64,000 bases of DNA from Pseudomonas brassicacearum (GCF_000585995.1 NZ_CP007410.1:4181430-4245429), one strand, 5' to 3'; positions 35,976 to 45,542 are shown, numbered from the stretch's first letter. Made by a program: numbers and translations. Notes: generated from the sequence alone by a model not told the origin.

Positions 35976-37156
35976 TGTTGAAGTTGAAAAGGATTTTGCA
36001 GGATGTGGGCCAGCCTCAGGCAGCGTTGGCTCATTCGCTGAACTTGAGTTGCGCAACGATTGCGCAGTTGGTGAACCACAACCTTTGGCCTCGCCGTCTT
36101 GACGGTGAGGTTTTACGGGGGCGCATTCGGGGGTTCTTGGCGGAGTCCGGCGTCAATGATGCCGCTATTGCTAATGCTTTTGATGAAGTGGATCGGCCGT
36201 ACGCCAATACGGCAGGTTCGGCCCTTGTGAAGGGGCCGTCCGGTGAGGAGGAATCGATGTTATTGCCCAAACAAGTACTGCAGCCAGCCACTCGCAAGGC
36301 GTTTGGTTTGTTTCGTGATCCGTTTGATGAGTTGCAGTGTGCGCAGGATATGTGGGTGAGCCCGGAGATTCGTTATGTGCGTGAGGCGATGTATCAGACG
36401 GCCCGACACGGTGGGTTCCTGGCCGTTGAGGGGGAGTCGGGGGCCGGCAAAAGTACGCTTCGCCGGGATCTGGTGAACCGCATTGCCGAGAACAATGATC
36501 CGGTGATGATCATTGAACCGTATGTGCTGGCTTCCGAGGATAACGACGCTAAGGGCAAGTCGTTGAAGAGCACGCACATCGCCGAGTCGATGATGGCGGC
36601 TATTGCGCCGTTATCGAAGCCAAAAAGTAGTCCTGAGGCGCGTTTCGCTCAGGTCCATAAGGCGTTGAAGGAGTCGCATGCGGCTGGGTATCGCCATTGC
36701 CTGGTGCTTGAGGAGGCGCACAGTTTGCCGGTTCCGACGTTGAAGCATCTTAAGCGCATTCTGGAGTTGGAGATCGGGTTCACCAAGTTGGTGAGCATCA
36801 TCATGATTGGCCAGCCCGAGCTGGGGGTGAAATTGAGTGAGCGCAACGCAGATGTGCGTGAGGTGGTGCAGCGTTGTGAGCGGGTGAAGTTGATGCCGGT
36901 TGGGCATTCACGTTTGGCGGAGTTTTTGACGTTCCGCTTTGATCGCGTGGGCAAGGTGCTGGGGGACGTCATTGATGAGGGGGCCATTGAGGCGATTGCG
37001 GCGCGGTTGTCTCAGCCGACTCGCTATGGGGGGCGTGATGGGACTGTTTCGCTGCTTTATCCATTGGCGATTGGCAATTTGGTGATTGCGGCGATGAACT
37101 TGGCTGCTCATCTGGGTGTGCCGAAGGTAACCGCCGATGTTGTTAAGGGGGTTTGA
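35975..37156 (+). CDS. AAA ATPase target-selection protein (MuB analogue, ExeA-like)
   Basis: 393 residues from ATG 35975. An N-terminal HTH (QAALAHSLNLSCATIAQLVNHNLWP) and an ExeA/TniB-like ATPase: Walker A GESGAGKST at about residue 150, Walker B HCLVLEEAHSLP, sensor IIMIGQPELG. It binds target DNA as ATP-driven filaments and steers the transposase, giving target immunity. Directly coupled to the transposase gene. Confidence 0.88.
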   Translation: MLKLKRILQDVGQPQAALAHSLNLSCATIAQLVNHNLWPRRLDGEVLRGRIRGFLAESGVNDAAIANAFDEVDRPYANTAGSALVKGPSGEEESMLLPKQVLQPATRKAFGLFRDPFDELQCAQDMWVSPEIRYVREAMYQTARHGGFLAVEGESGAGKSTLRRDLVNRIAENNDPVMIIEPYVLASEDNDAKGKSLKSTHIAESMMAAIAPLSKPKSSPEARFAQVHKALKESHAAGYRHCLVLEEAHSLPVPTLKHLKRILELEIGFTKLVSIIMIGQPELGVKLSERNADVREVVQRCERVKLMPVGHSRLAEFLTFRFDRVGKVLGDVIDEGAIEAIAARLSQPTRYGGRDGTVSLLYPLAIGNLVIAAMNLAAHLGVPKVTADVVKGV

Positions 37157-37157
37157 G

Positions 37158-37478
37158 ATGGATTCTCTGGATCTGGTGAGGGATGCAGCGCCGGCCAAGC
37201 CGTTGAGTATTTTGACGGAGGCGTTTCCGGCGCAGTTGTCCGCGTTCAATGAGTTGACGCGTGACATTCGTGAGGCTGGGGTTTCGATCAAGCTCTTGGT
37301 GTTTTTGGACAATAAGATTTTTATCGAGCTGGACAGTCTTGAGCGGTTTATGCGCCGCTTTGGAACTCAGATGCGGGGAATTCGCTATTCGCCTGCGGGG
37401 CCATTGACCTGTAACACCGTGACGGTTCGGGGTGTTGATGTGGCTTGGTTTACGCCAGTGAAGGAGCAGGATCAATGA
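37158..37478 (+). CDS. Early-region protein of unknown function
   Basis: 106 residues from ATG 37158 (MDSLDLVRDAAPAKPLSILT), immediately after the ATPase gene. An alpha/beta sequence with KLLVFLDNKIFIELDSLERFMRRFG and VTVRGVDVAWFTPV. I do not recognise the family. Its stop overlaps a tiny 12-codon ORF (37475-37513). Confidence 0.7.
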   Translation: MDSLDLVRDAAPAKPLSILTEAFPAQLSAFNELTRDIREAGVSIKLLVFLDNKIFIELDSLERFMRRFGTQMRGIRYSPAGPLTCNTVTVRGVDVAWFTPVKEQDQ

Positions 37479-37513
37479 GCCTGGCCCTTGATGCTGCGGT
37501 GAAGGCTGTATGA
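37475..37513 (+). CDS. 12-codon coupling peptide before the Mor gene
   Basis: ATG 37475 has AAGGAG nine bases upstream and opens MSLALDAAVKAV, ending at a TGA that overlaps the Mor-like start. ATGA overlaps on both sides suggest it exists to carry ribosomes to the activator gene, which itself has a weak ribosome site. Confidence 0.4.
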   Translation: MSLALDAAVKAV

Positions 37514-37872
37514 ATGACTTCCGAAGCAAGGGGCCGGAACTGCTGGTTGATCTGACTGAACACGTTGCGGATGCGCTGCGTGAGTTGGTGTCGATGGATG
37601 ATGAGGCTGCCCGCCATGTGGCCAAGGAGGTCACCGATCGCATGGCGGCGCATTGGGGCGGGCAGAATGTCTATTTCCCAATGGGGCTGGCGGGCAAGCT
37701 GAGTCGGCGGGATCGGCAGATCTACGAGGAATTCAACGGCACCAATCAAAGCGACCTGGCACGCAAGTGGGGGGTATCGCTTCAGTGGATCTATAAGATC
37801 GTTAAGGCGGTTCGAAAAGACGAGATAGCGCGTCGCCAGGCCGATATGTTCGCCCCGCCAGTCGATGACTGA
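37510..37872 (+). CDS. Mor/C-family transcription activator
   Basis: 120 residues. An N-terminal dimerisation helix (LVDLTEHVADALREL), then GGQNVYFPMGLAGKLSRRDRQIYEEFNGTNQSDLARKWGVSLQWIYKIVKAVRK, the Mor/C signature with a C-terminal HTH. In Mu this switches on the middle and late promoters. Here it is the last early gene next to the prophage end and should activate the leftward late operon, on the far side of the repressor. Confidence 0.9.
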   Translation: MNDFRSKGPELLVDLTEHVADALRELVSMDDEAARHVAKEVTDRMAAHWGGQNVYFPMGLAGKLSRRDRQIYEEFNGTNQSDLARKWGVSLQWIYKIVKAVRKDEIARRQADMFAPPVDD

Positions 37873-37953
37873 GCGGGGTGTTTTTTGTTGCACTGGCTGC
37901 AACGGTATTGCATAGGCTGTCCCAATTTGTGCCAGCCTATCCCGGAATAGACC

Positions 37954-37988
37954 GGATTTATCTCGCTTATGCGGTAGGATTTATCTCA
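37954..37988. mobile_element. Inferred prophage right terminus with paired transposase sites
   Basis: Two identical direct repeats GGATTTATCTC, at 37954-37964 and 37977-37987, lie 23 bp apart. Read inward from 37988 the end starts TGAGATAAATCC, beginning with TG as transposable phage ends do. Everything left is phage, everything right is host-like (ridA fragment from 38039). The left partner end is outside the window, so the exact base is an inference. Confidence 0.6.
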
Positions 37989-37998
37989 ACCCCGAACA

Positions 37999-38038
37999 GC
38001 TTGACGGATGTTGCGGTAAGCGGATTGAGCAGTAACGT
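37999..38038. repeat. 40-bp direct repeat, copy 1 (next to prophage end)
   Basis: A 40-base sequence starting GCTTGACGGATG and ending AGCAGTAACGT, identical to 39392-39431. Here it sits 10 bases outside the inferred phage end and interrupts the ridA-like reading frame; in copy 2 it is a natural part of a lipoprotein gene. Confidence 0.9.
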
Positions 38039-38194
38039 ACCGGTGATCGTGAGATTGCCTTCGCGCAACAGCTGGCCACTGACGTAGACCACCCCGCGGT
38101 GCACCACGTCGGGTACATAGTCGCGGCGCGGGCGGGTCGGGGAACACGACACCGAGCTGGGCAGGCTTTGCGCACGAGATCATGCGGGCTCCAT
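38039..38194 (-). pseudogene. ridA-family (YjgF/UK114) gene fragment
   Basis: Leftward codons give LGVVFPDPPAP, then after a frame break DYVPDVVHRGVVYVSGQLLREGNLTITG. This is the N-terminal third of a RidA-like enamine deaminase (the YVSGQ and REG-L-ITG strands are diagnostic). One or two frameshifts and loss of the rest at the 40-bp repeat/prophage end show it is dead. Confidence 0.75.
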
Positions 38195-38246
38195 GTGATG
38201 GACAGACCGTCGGGAGCCGACGGCCTACTATCCGGAAACCTGCGGT

Positions 38247-38801
38247 TTACTTGCCCAGAATGTTCTTCAACGCAGCAGTATGGCCGGCCGGGTCGTTTAC
38301 GCTGGACATCACTTCGATGACGGTGATCTTCTGATCGTTCATCGTCATTAACGAGGCCATCAGTAGTTTCAGGCCGTTGAAATCGTCGGTGCCGTCCAGG
38401 CGATACATCTTCAAGTCGTTCACCTGAACGGTCTTCTCGCTAGTCATGCGAAAGTTGGGTGACGCGGCCTGCTGCTTTTCCTTCAAGGTATCCACGGCAA
38501 GGCGAAACGCAGCGTCCGGGGTGGTGCCCACAGTCGGCGCCGGACCTTCGGTAACGATGATGGCCCGCTCGCTTTTCGGATCGAAGTACATCGTGCCGCC
38601 GTTCTCGCTGTTCAAGGTACGGGCCTCGACGCCTTTCAGCACGAACTTCAGCTTGCCGCCTGCCAGGGACACCGATTGCGTGTCCGATGCCGCCGTAGCG
38701 GTTTTTTCAGCCGGGGCAGCAACTGCCATGGTGGCCGCGCCGCTCAAGGCAGCAAGCACGCACAAGGAACGGGTCCAGCCCAACAGAAAATGCTTCGTCA
38801 T
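38247..38801 (-). CDS. Exported DcrB/PsbP-like hypothetical protein
   Basis: 184 residues from ATG 38801 (AAAGG upstream); a longer frame begins at 38837. The signal peptide runs through SLCVLAALSGAATMAVAAPA with a cut after AAPA or nearby. The mature part is a mixed alpha/beta domain (LKFVLKGVEARTLN, GTMYFDPKSERAIIVTEG, MYRLDGTDDFNGLKLLMASLMTMNDQKITVIEVMSS) like small periplasmic DcrB/PsbP proteins. Role unknown. A duplicate of its last codons occurs at 38875-38905. Confidence 0.65.
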   Translation of the reverse strand: MTKHFLLGWTRSLCVLAALSGAATMAVAAPAEKTATAASDTQSVSLAGGKLKFVLKGVEARTLNSENGGTMYFDPKSERAIIVTEGPAPTVGTTPDAAFRLAVDTLKEKQQAASPNFRMTSEKTVQVNDLKMYRLDGTDDFNGLKLLMASLMTMNDQKITVIEVMSSVNDPAGHTAALKNILGK

Positions 38802-38874
38802 TGATAGCGCCTTTGTTTTCAGGCCGTCGAATACCAACGGCCAGTCGTGCGAACAGCCTAGCTTACTTGCCTGC

Positions 38875-38905
38875 TCACTTGTCCAGGATGTTGTTCACAG
38901 CCGCG
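38875..38905 (-). pseudogene. Remnant of a second copy of the 38247 gene 3' end
   Basis: Bases TCACTTGTCCAGGATGTTGT... correspond to TTACTTGCCCAGAATGTTCT... at the end of the upstream gene, encoding AVNNILDK versus ALKNILGK with a stop. Only the tail is left. Confidence 0.5.
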
Positions 38906-39123
38906 GGTGACCGCGTCTGACTACCCGACAACCAGATACGGCCTCGGGCGCTGGGGCGCAAGAACTGGCTCTTTGCTGGGTCCCTACGCGGCGGCAAACG
39001 CGCCGCTGCGATCATGAGTTTGATCCAGGAAGCGCACCCACCAGGAGCGCTTTCATAAGAAAAACCCAATGCATCCGAGCCCTTCGCGAGGAGCGTAGAA
39101 CACTTCGCCATAACCGTTGACGT

Positions 39124-39573
39124 TTAGCAGGATTGATCGCCTTTGGTCCAAGAACGAAGCTTGTCCAACGTAGGCGCCTTGACTCCAATCGTGCTCCAAC
39201 CCTTGAGGGTGTATAGCTTTATTTCAGCGATACCCTCAGGGGTAGGCTCGACAGTGATGATCGCCAAACTGAGCCTAACGCCTTGGGCCACCATACGCTG
39301 GGTGATTTGCCCGCTACCGAGTTCTGAATCGAACTCGCCTTCTGTTGTGACGGGGGTCCCCATGGGCGAGTGTTCCAAACAGATTCTGCTTGCTTGACGG
39401 ATGTTGCGGTAAGCGGATTGAGCAGTAACGTTCGCCTGGATCGAGCCATCGTAACCGTCTGGATCAGCCATCAGATTTGCGGGTGTATTTGTGCATCCCG
39501 CCAGCAATAAAAAACCGATAGCCCATATGAAATTCAAAACCTTGCTCCCTTTGTCGACAGAGTGAACATGCAA
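39124..39573 (-). CDS. Small lipoprotein (BPTD_2524-like)
   Basis: 149 residues; the likely start may be internal. FIWAIGFLLLAGC is a clean lipoprotein signal (LLAGC lipobox). The mature part has NVTAQSAYRNIRQASRICLEH and a C-terminal AEIKLYTLKGWSTIGVKAPTLDKLRSWTKGD, like Pseudomonas lipoproteins of unknown function. The 40-bp repeat copy 2 (39392-39431) encodes VTAQSAYRNIRQA within it and appears to be the original site. Confidence 0.7.
   Translation of the reverse strand: MHVHSVDKGSKVLNFIWAIGFLLLAGCTNTPANLMADPDGYDGSIQANVTAQSAYRNIRQASRICLEHSPMGTPVTTEGEFDSELGSGQITQRMVAQGVRLSLAIITVEPTPEGIAEIKLYTLKGWSTIGVKAPTLDKLRSWTKGDQSC
39392..39431. repeat. 40-bp direct repeat, copy 2 (inside lipoprotein gene)
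   Basis: Identical to 37999-38038. Here the sequence is in frame and encodes a natural helix of the lipoprotein. Confidence 0.9.
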
Positions 39574-39730
39574 GCAAGGTGATATAGGTCATTCAGCCCC
39601 CTATCCGCACACTCAATCGCACGACGGTGAAACGTGATGCTGATCCACCTGTATTTTTTTGTTCGTTATAACGCTCTAATGATCGAGTATCTAGTGCAGG
39701 TATCCAAACGCTGAAGCATTTTCCAGGCAC

Positions 39731-39764
39731 AAAAAAAAAAGCCACTCATCTGAGTGGCTTTTTT
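39731..39764. terminator. Rho-independent terminator
   Basis: A-run, GCCACTCA, TC loop, TGAGTGGC, T-run. A symmetric stem works in both directions; placed just after the tRNA-Gly relic on the minus strand, it looks like the tRNA's former terminator. Confidence 0.8.
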
Positions 39765-39772
39765 CTGAATCT

Positions 39773-39793
39773 TGGAGCGGGAAACGAGACTCG
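39773..39793 (-). other. tRNA-Gly(GCC) 3'-end relic (attachment-site-like)
   Basis: On the minus strand 21 bases read CGAGTCTCGTTTCCCGCTCCA, the last bases of tRNA-Gly(GCC): half of the T-arm and the acceptor 3' strand with discriminator. Identity stops abruptly at 39794 and no remaining tRNA is present. This is the pattern of an attachment site left by an element that inserts in tRNA-Gly. Confidence 0.7.
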
Positions 39794-40523
39794 TATCTGG
39801 TGTCCGACCCATTGAAATCTAAAGGGTTTCTTTTCTTGCCAGGGCAGGAAAAGACTTAATTTTGGACTTGTTTTTAAAGTACTTCAACGGTCAAAAGGGG
39901 TTTATTCCAAGCTGCGCTACTGGATTACATCCGTAGCCAATTGGACGAACGCGCGCCGCCGTTACGAACGGTGAGCCTACCAGAACGGTAAATAACATGA
40001 TGCAACGCCTGACCGCGCCCAACCTCAATGCATTCCCAAAACCAGTGGGTGCGGCTCGTGTTCGATGAGTACACAGAACTTTATGGCGCTGCGCTGGGCC
40101 CAACGATTGAGGAATTGAGCGGCTAGGGTGATGATGAAACTCGGAACCCACCGAACCAAACAAGAACTTGCTGCTCCATCCGCGCCTTCTGCCACTCCCG
40201 GCACGAAACGCAACCCGTTCGGCCTAGCCTAGGCTTAGAACTGTGCTCTCCTGTTTTCGAAGGCTGACGAGGCCCACATCAAGCGGTACAGCTGCATTTT
40301 GCTCGGGAACTCTTGATAGTAAACCATGCCAACGCAGGTCAAGGCCGACTTGCACGATATACAAGTCGCGATCACACAACTCCGGCTTTTGTTCGGCAAA
40401 ACGGTCTAACGTCAATTACTCAAAACCGATCTGGCGATTGCAGACTTGGCGTCGATAATAAGTCTAGGAAGAACAAAACACTCAGCGCCATTGGTCGATC
40501 CGGGTGACCCCTGCCACTTTGAT
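39794..40523. other. Decayed intergenic region
   Basis: 730 bases after the tRNA relic without a sound gene. Short protein-like runs appear (for example a rightward PTQVKADLHDIQVAITQLRLLFGKTV near 40325-40410) but stops interrupt them in all frames. Likely leftover mobile or host DNA. Confidence 0.4.
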
Positions 40524-41657
40524 TTACAACGAGAGTTGCCGTAGTAATGTAAAGGCCTGCTTCATTTGGTCTTCACTGACGACGAACGCCCGTAGCTGCC
40601 CTGCCATGTCCAGCCCTTTGGCTACCAGCCCCTGTGCCTCAAGGTTGATCTGCCATTGCAAGTCCTTCCGGTTGGTTTCTCCGGCCAGGTGCAGCGGCAT
40701 TTCCGGGGTCTTGATCTTCACCAGCATCGCCGGGAACTTCACTTGCTCATCGCCACCCAGCACATTACTCGCCAGGGTCATGGCGCTTAACTGAATGGGT
40801 TGTAGAAACGGCAGCAGCTTGCCCTGGATTTGCGCGCAATCGCCAACGGCAAATATGTGTGGGTCAGAGGTGCACATGCGTTCATCAACTTCAATGCCAC
40901 GATCAACCCGTAGGCCAGCCTGCGCCGCTAACGTCGTATCAGGTTTCAATCCGATTGAGGCAATGATCACATCGGTGGTGATTTGCCGGCCATTGGACAA
41001 AGTCGCCAACAGGCTATCGTCTCTCTTTTCAATGGATTCCAAAGCCTGGTTGAACACCATTTCCACCCCCATCTGGCATAACCGATGCTGCAAGCGGCTA
41101 CTCACCTCAACAGGCAGCAACGATGCCAGCAGGCTGCAGGACTTATCCATCAGTACCACTTGCTTTCCGGCACGATTGACATCCATTGCCAGTTCACTGC
41201 CAATCAAGCCGGCTCCCAGAATCAGTACGCGCTCTGCCGCTCTCAGAGCGTGTTGTGCATGACGGTATTCTTGCTGACTATTCAAAGTCACCATCCACTC
41301 CCGTCCGGGAATTGGCGGAACGATGGCTTGCGCACCCGTGGCAAGAATCAGTTTGTCGTAGCTGAACGCCTCACTGCCGGCGCTGACACGCTTGTTTTCG
41401 CGATCAATTGCAGTCAGCTGGCAACCAGCATTCAGGGTTAACCGATACATCTCGGCAAACTCCGCCGCAGACTGACGAGTCATGTCGTCCGCTGTCTGAT
41501 TGAGACTGATGACGTGACTCAGGTCGGGCTTGTTGTACTCATCGCAACTGTCTGCAGCAATCAGCCGAATGGGCACCGCTGCATCGAGCCTGCGCAAGTT
41601 CTTGACCACCTGACGAGCAGCGAAGCCGGAGCCCACAATGACGATTTCCTTGTTCAT
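40524..41657 (-). CDS. norW: NADH:flavorubredoxin reductase
   Basis: 377 residues. FAD site [19 protein letters not shown] at the N-terminus; a second dinucleotide motif [16 protein letters not shown] near residue 145 for [14 protein letters not shown] near residue 270 closing the FAD site. The fold is of the rubredoxin/nitrite reductase type. It passes electrons from NADH to the rubredoxin domain of NorV. Overlaps the norV stop by four bases (ATGA), forming an operon. Confidence 0.92.
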   Translation of the reverse strand: MNKEIVIVGSGFAARQVVKNLRRLDAAVPIRLIAADSCDEYNKPDLSHVISLNQTADDMTRQSAAEFAEMYRLTLNAGCQLTAIDRENKRVSAGSEAFSYDKLILATGAQAIVPPIPGREWMVTLNSQQEYRHAQHALRAAERVLILGAGLIGSELAMDVNRAGKQVVLMDKSCSLLASLLPVEVSSRLQHRLCQMGVEMVFNQALESIEKRDDSLLATLSNGRQITTDVIIASIGLKPDTTLAAQAGLRVDRGIEVDERMCTSDPHIFAVGDCAQIQGKLLPFLQPIQLSAMTLASNVLGGDEQVKFPAMLVKIKTPEMPLHLAGETNRKDLQWQINLEAQGLVAKGLDMAGQLRAFVVSEDQMKQAFTLLRQLSL

Positions 41658-43096
41658 TTCGCCTCCGAAGCAAGCTCATCGAATACCGATTTACCCAGTG
41701 AACATTCCGGGCACAGGAAGTAATCAGGCACATCACACCAGGCCGTATCGGCCTGCACATCCTGCATTGGTTCCCCGATCGCCGGGTCGTAAATCCATTG
41801 GCAGACACTGCACTGCATGCGCGGGCCGTTGTCCGCGATTGGTTCTGCCTGGGCAGTTGCGGCGGCGGCAGATCGTGCGACTTGTGCTTGCGTCGATGGT
41901 TGCAGCGCCCATTGCCGAGCAATTTCGCGGCCATGAGCTCGGCAAACCTCAAGCGAGTCACCGTCTGGCCGCCACTTGGCTTTGAGCGTCAATGTGGTTT
42001 CAAAACCAGCGTCCATCAAGCGTGTCTGAATACGGTCTACCGCCCCACCATTCCAGCCGTAACTGCCAAACGCCGAAGCCTTTTTGTTACGAAAACGCAG
42101 CCCGGTTATTTCCTCCAGCAGGGCGGCGACTTTCGGCATCATGACGTTGTTCATGGTGGACGAGCCCACCAGAACACCTTTTGAGCGGAACACGTTGGTC
42201 AGAATCTCATTCTTGTCGTGGCGCGAGACGTTGAAAATCTTCACCGCCACACCCGGATCAACTTCGTGAATGCCTTGTGCGATGGCATCGGCCATCATGC
42301 GGGTGTTATTCGACATGGTGTCGTAGAACAATGTGATGCGGTCCTCCTGATAGTCCGCCGCCCATTCCAGATAGCGGTGCACAATCTGCGTCGGATTATC
42401 ACGCCACACCACGCCATGAGCGGTGGCAATCATATCGACCGGCAGATTGAAACCGAGGATCTCGGTAATCTTAGGAATGACCAGACGACTGAATGGCGTG
42501 AGGATATTGGCGTAGTAGCGTTGGCACTGATCGAACAGTTCGTTTTGATCCACTTCATCATTAAACAGGTGTTCGTCGCAGTAATGTTGGCCAAAGGCGT
42601 CGTTACTGAACAGTACGGCATCGCCGGTTATGTACGTCATCATGCTGTCTGGCCAATGCAGCATCGGAGTTTCCACGAAAACCAGCTGTTTGCCATTGCC
42701 GACATCCAGGGTGTCGCCGGTATGTACGACGTGGAAATCCCACTCTGGATGATGGTGATGACCGTTGATCGAGTCCACGCCATTGGCGGTGCAATAGATC
42801 GGCGTATTCGGGATCAGCGACATCAGTTCTGTCAGCGCCCCTGCATGGTCCTCTTCGGCATGATTGATGACGATATAGTCCAGCGTGTTCAGGTCGATTT
42901 CCATCGCCAGGTTCTGTATGAACTCCCGGCTGAACCTGTGATCAACCGTATCAATCAGCACGGTCTTTTCTTCACGGATCAGGTAGCTGTTGTAACTGCT
43001 ACCTTTGTGGCATTTGTATTCTGTGCCATGAAAGTCCCGCACTTCCCAATCGCGCTGACCGACCCAATGGATGTTGTTCTTGACGAGAATTGACAT
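41654..43096 (-). CDS. norV: Anaerobic nitric oxide reductase flavorubredoxin
   Basis: 480 residues, three domains. Residues 1-250: metallo-beta-lactamase-like di-iron domain with HAEEDHAG (H-x-E-x-D-H) and H ligands further on; 255-400: flavodoxin with [19 protein letters not shown]; 425-475: rubredoxin with CSVCQW and CPEC. This is the E. coli-type NorV, reducing NO to N2O in the cytosol. Expressed from the sigma-54 promoter at 43137-43151 under NorR. Confidence 0.95.
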   Translation of the reverse strand: MSILVKNNIHWVGQRDWEVRDFHGTEYKCHKGSSYNSYLIREEKTVLIDTVDHRFSREFIQNLAMEIDLNTLDYIVINHAEEDHAGALTELMSLIPNTPIYCTANGVDSINGHHHHPEWDFHVVHTGDTLDVGNGKQLVFVETPMLHWPDSMMTYITGDAVLFSNDAFGQHYCDEHLFNDEVDQNELFDQCQRYYANILTPFSRLVIPKITEILGFNLPVDMIATAHGVVWRDNPTQIVHRYLEWAADYQEDRITLFYDTMSNNTRMMADAIAQGIHEVDPGVAVKIFNVSRHDKNEILTNVFRSKGVLVGSSTMNNVMMPKVAALLEEITGLRFRNKKASAFGSYGWNGGAVDRIQTRLMDAGFETTLTLKAKWRPDGDSLEVCRAHGREIARQWALQPSTQAQVARSAAAATAQAEPIADNGPRMQCSVCQWIYDPAIGEPMQDVQADTAWCDVPDYFLCPECSLGKSVFDELASEAK

Positions 43097-43136
43097 AACC
43101 TACCTCGGTAAAAAATGATGTTCTACACCGAAGATG

Positions 43137-43151
43137 GCAATGTTCGTGCCA
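43137..43151 (-). promoter_or_regulatory. Sigma-54 promoter of norVW
   Basis: On the minus strand TGGCAC-GAACA-TTGC, an exact match to the -24/-12 consensus (TGGCAC-N5-TTGC). It lies about 40 bases before the norV start. Confidence 0.92.
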
Positions 43152-43193
43152 GACAATAAGACATTGATTTTAAAGGACAAATAAAACAACTAT

Positions 43194-43250
43194 TGTCAAT
43201 ATGACATTACCCGTTTACTGTCTTTATGACTAATCATTGTCAAAGTGACA
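43194..43250. promoter_or_regulatory. Three NorR-type enhancer sites
   Basis: Sites TGTCAATATGACA (43194-43206), TGTCTTTATGACT (43219-43231) and TGTCAAAGTGACA (43238-43250), each an inverted repeat with GT-N7-AC core as bound by NorR. Three sites allow assembly of a hexamer upstream of the sigma-54 promoter. The third is five bases from the norR start, suggesting self-repression. Confidence 0.88.
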
Positions 43251-43254
43251 AAAC

Positions 43255-44778
43255 ATGAGTCTGTCCGTTGAATCCTTGGCGCGCATCGCTATTCAGTTGC
43301 AAAGCGGCATTTCCCATCAGGATCGCTTTCAACGTCTAATCAATACCTTGCGCCAATTGCTGGGTTGCGACGCTTCTGCCTTGTTGCGTTATGAACAGCG
43401 ACAGTTCCGTCCGCTGGCGATTGACGGCCTGGCACCGGATGTTCTGGGACGTCGCTTCAGCCTTGATGCGCATCCGCGACTGGAAGCCATCGCTCGCGCC
43501 GGTGACGTGGTGCGCTTTCCGGCAGAAAGTCATTTGCCTGACCCCTATGACGGACTGATACCGAGCCGGCAGGACCTCAAAGTGCATGCCTGCATCGGAT
43601 TGCCGTTGTTCGCGGACCAGACACTGATTGGTGCGCTGACGATCGATGGCATGGACCCGGCACAGTTTGATCACTTCAGCGACGAAGAGCTGCGACTTGT
43701 GGGAGCCCTCGCTTCTGCTGCCTTGGCCAATGCATTGCTGGTGGAGCAACTGGAAAGTCAGACAATTACGCCTCTCTCCATCAGCAATATCCCGGCGGGC
43801 AAACCCAGCACCGAAATGGTCGGGCTCAGCGAAGTCATGCGACAGTTGAAGAGAGAGATCGAAATGGTGGCAGGTTCCGACCTGAACGTCTTGATCACTG
43901 GAGAAACCGGAGTCGGCAAGGAACTGGTCGCCAAGGCCATACATGAAGGTTCATCACGCGCAGGTCAGTCTGTGGTTTATCTGAACTGCGCTGCGCTACC
44001 GGAATCAGTGGCTGAGAGTGAGTTGTTCGGCCATGTCAAAGGGGCTTTTACCGGTGCAATCCATCATCGCACCGGCAAGTTCGAAATGGCTGATAACGGC
44101 ACACTGTTTCTCGACGAAATCGGTGAACTGTCATTGAATCTGCAAGCAAAACTGTTGCGGGTACTGCAATACGGCGACCTGCAACGGGTTGGTGACGATA
44201 ACGTCTTGCGGGTCAACGTACGGGTGCTTGCCGCGACCAATCGTGATCTGAAGCAGGAGGTGTTGAACAATCGGTTCCGTGCAGACCTGTTCCACCGTTT
44301 AAGCGTATTCCCTGTGCATGTACCACCACTGCGTGAGCGTGATCAGGACATCACGTTGCTAGCGGGTTTTTTCTGCGAGCAGAGCCGGGAACGCATGGGA
44401 TTGAAACGGGTGGCTTTGGCTGCCAACTGTCTGTCGTTGCTCAAGCAGTACACGTGGCCAGGAAACGTTCGCGAACTGGAGCACGCTGTTTATCGGGCGA
44501 CGATCATTGCTCGTGCGACCCAGCAAAGTGACGAGCTGCTGCTTGAAGCACAGCATTTCAATCAAGTACCCGAGCAGATGGTAGCGCCGCCTGTTGCTCT
44601 GGATGTTCCTTTCCTCGGCGTTGAACAGGGTCTGCGGGAAGCGACGGATGACTTCCAGCGTCAGCTGATTGATAACACGCTGAATAATTGCGCAAGGAAA
44701 TGGTCTGCCTGTGCTCGAATGCTGGATATGGACGTAGCTAACCTGCACCGACTGGCGAAGCGGCTTGGTTTGAAATAA
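43255..44778 (+). CDS. norR: NO-responsive sigma-54 activator NorR
   Basis: 507 residues. N-terminal GAF domain (about 20-170) that senses NO through non-haem iron; central AAA+ domain (about 190-430) with GETGVGKE Walker A, the GAFTGA loop that contacts sigma-54 and LFLDEIGEL Walker B; C-terminal HTH ([22 protein letters not shown]). Divergent from norVW with the operators between. Matches E. coli/Pseudomonas NorR in length and layout. Confidence 0.95.
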   Translation: MSLSVESLARIAIQLQSGISHQDRFQRLINTLRQLLGCDASALLRYEQRQFRPLAIDGLAPDVLGRRFSLDAHPRLEAIARAGDVVRFPAESHLPDPYDGLIPSRQDLKVHACIGLPLFADQTLIGALTIDGMDPAQFDHFSDEELRLVGALASAALANALLVEQLESQTITPLSISNIPAGKPSTEMVGLSEVMRQLKREIEMVAGSDLNVLITGETGVGKELVAKAIHEGSSRAGQSVVYLNCAALPESVAESELFGHVKGAFTGAIHHRTGKFEMADNGTLFLDEIGELSLNLQAKLLRVLQYGDLQRVGDDNVLRVNVRVLAATNRDLKQEVLNNRFRADLFHRLSVFPVHVPPLRERDQDITLLAGFFCEQSRERMGLKRVALAANCLSLLKQYTWPGNVRELEHAVYRATIIARATQQSDELLLEAQHFNQVPEQMVAPPVALDVPFLGVEQGLREATDDFQRQLIDNTLNNCARKWSACARMLDMDVANLHRLAKRLGLK

Positions 44779-45542
44779 CACTCACGGCCGATCAGGGCTC
44801 AATTCAACCAGAACCAAGCATTGATCGACTGGCCGATTGCAGGTCAGTCAAGGCCGCTACCGACACCGGCAATGCTCCAGCACCTCCTACCCGGACTCCG
44901 ACGATATTTGGCGCGCCTTGCAGAACTCGATTTAATTTAGCGGTTGCACCCAGGAGCCTCCTACGGGAGGAATGGGGTGGCAAGGGGGGATATGATTGAC
45001 TCCGAGCTCCTCATAGTCACAGCAACAATCATTTCAGCAAAGCCATACCTCAATGATGTTTTCTTTCTTTTCGAGAACCTATTTTTAATTTAATCACCGC
45101 GGATATATTGCCGAGCGTACACAGGGCTTTGCTGACGTCCAGCATATCCTCCACGCCCTATTTTAATTTCAATATATTTTAGCGACTTACACAACACAAA
45201 CTTAAAGGAAGGGCCATGAAGATAAATAATCAGCATTCAACCCCGGGAGTTGCGAATACGACACACTTAGCATGCATCAGTTAATTATCCACTGGCGACA
45301 ATTAACCACACGCCCTCCAATACATCCTGATAAAATTGAACGAATGCCCAAAATGGCAAATCTAAAAATCTAATAAAGGTGAAAAGAGCGTTTTTCCACA
45401 ATTCGGCTCCCCACCGACAATCAACAGCACATGAAGAATGTGAGTACCGATAAATTCACCCTAATAATATTCAATGCGATGCCTGTTGAATAAACCGGAA
45501 GCGGGTCGTTTCGAATCTGCTTCGTAGTCTGAGGTAACACTG
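44779..45542. other. AT-rich intergenic region
   Basis: About 760 bases between norR and the c551 gene with no convincing ORF. No clear FNR/DNR box (TTGAT-N4-ATCAA) was found by eye; an imperfect TTCAA...TTGAA pair occurs near 45470-45490. The promoter for the cytochrome gene should be near the right end. Confidence 0.4.
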
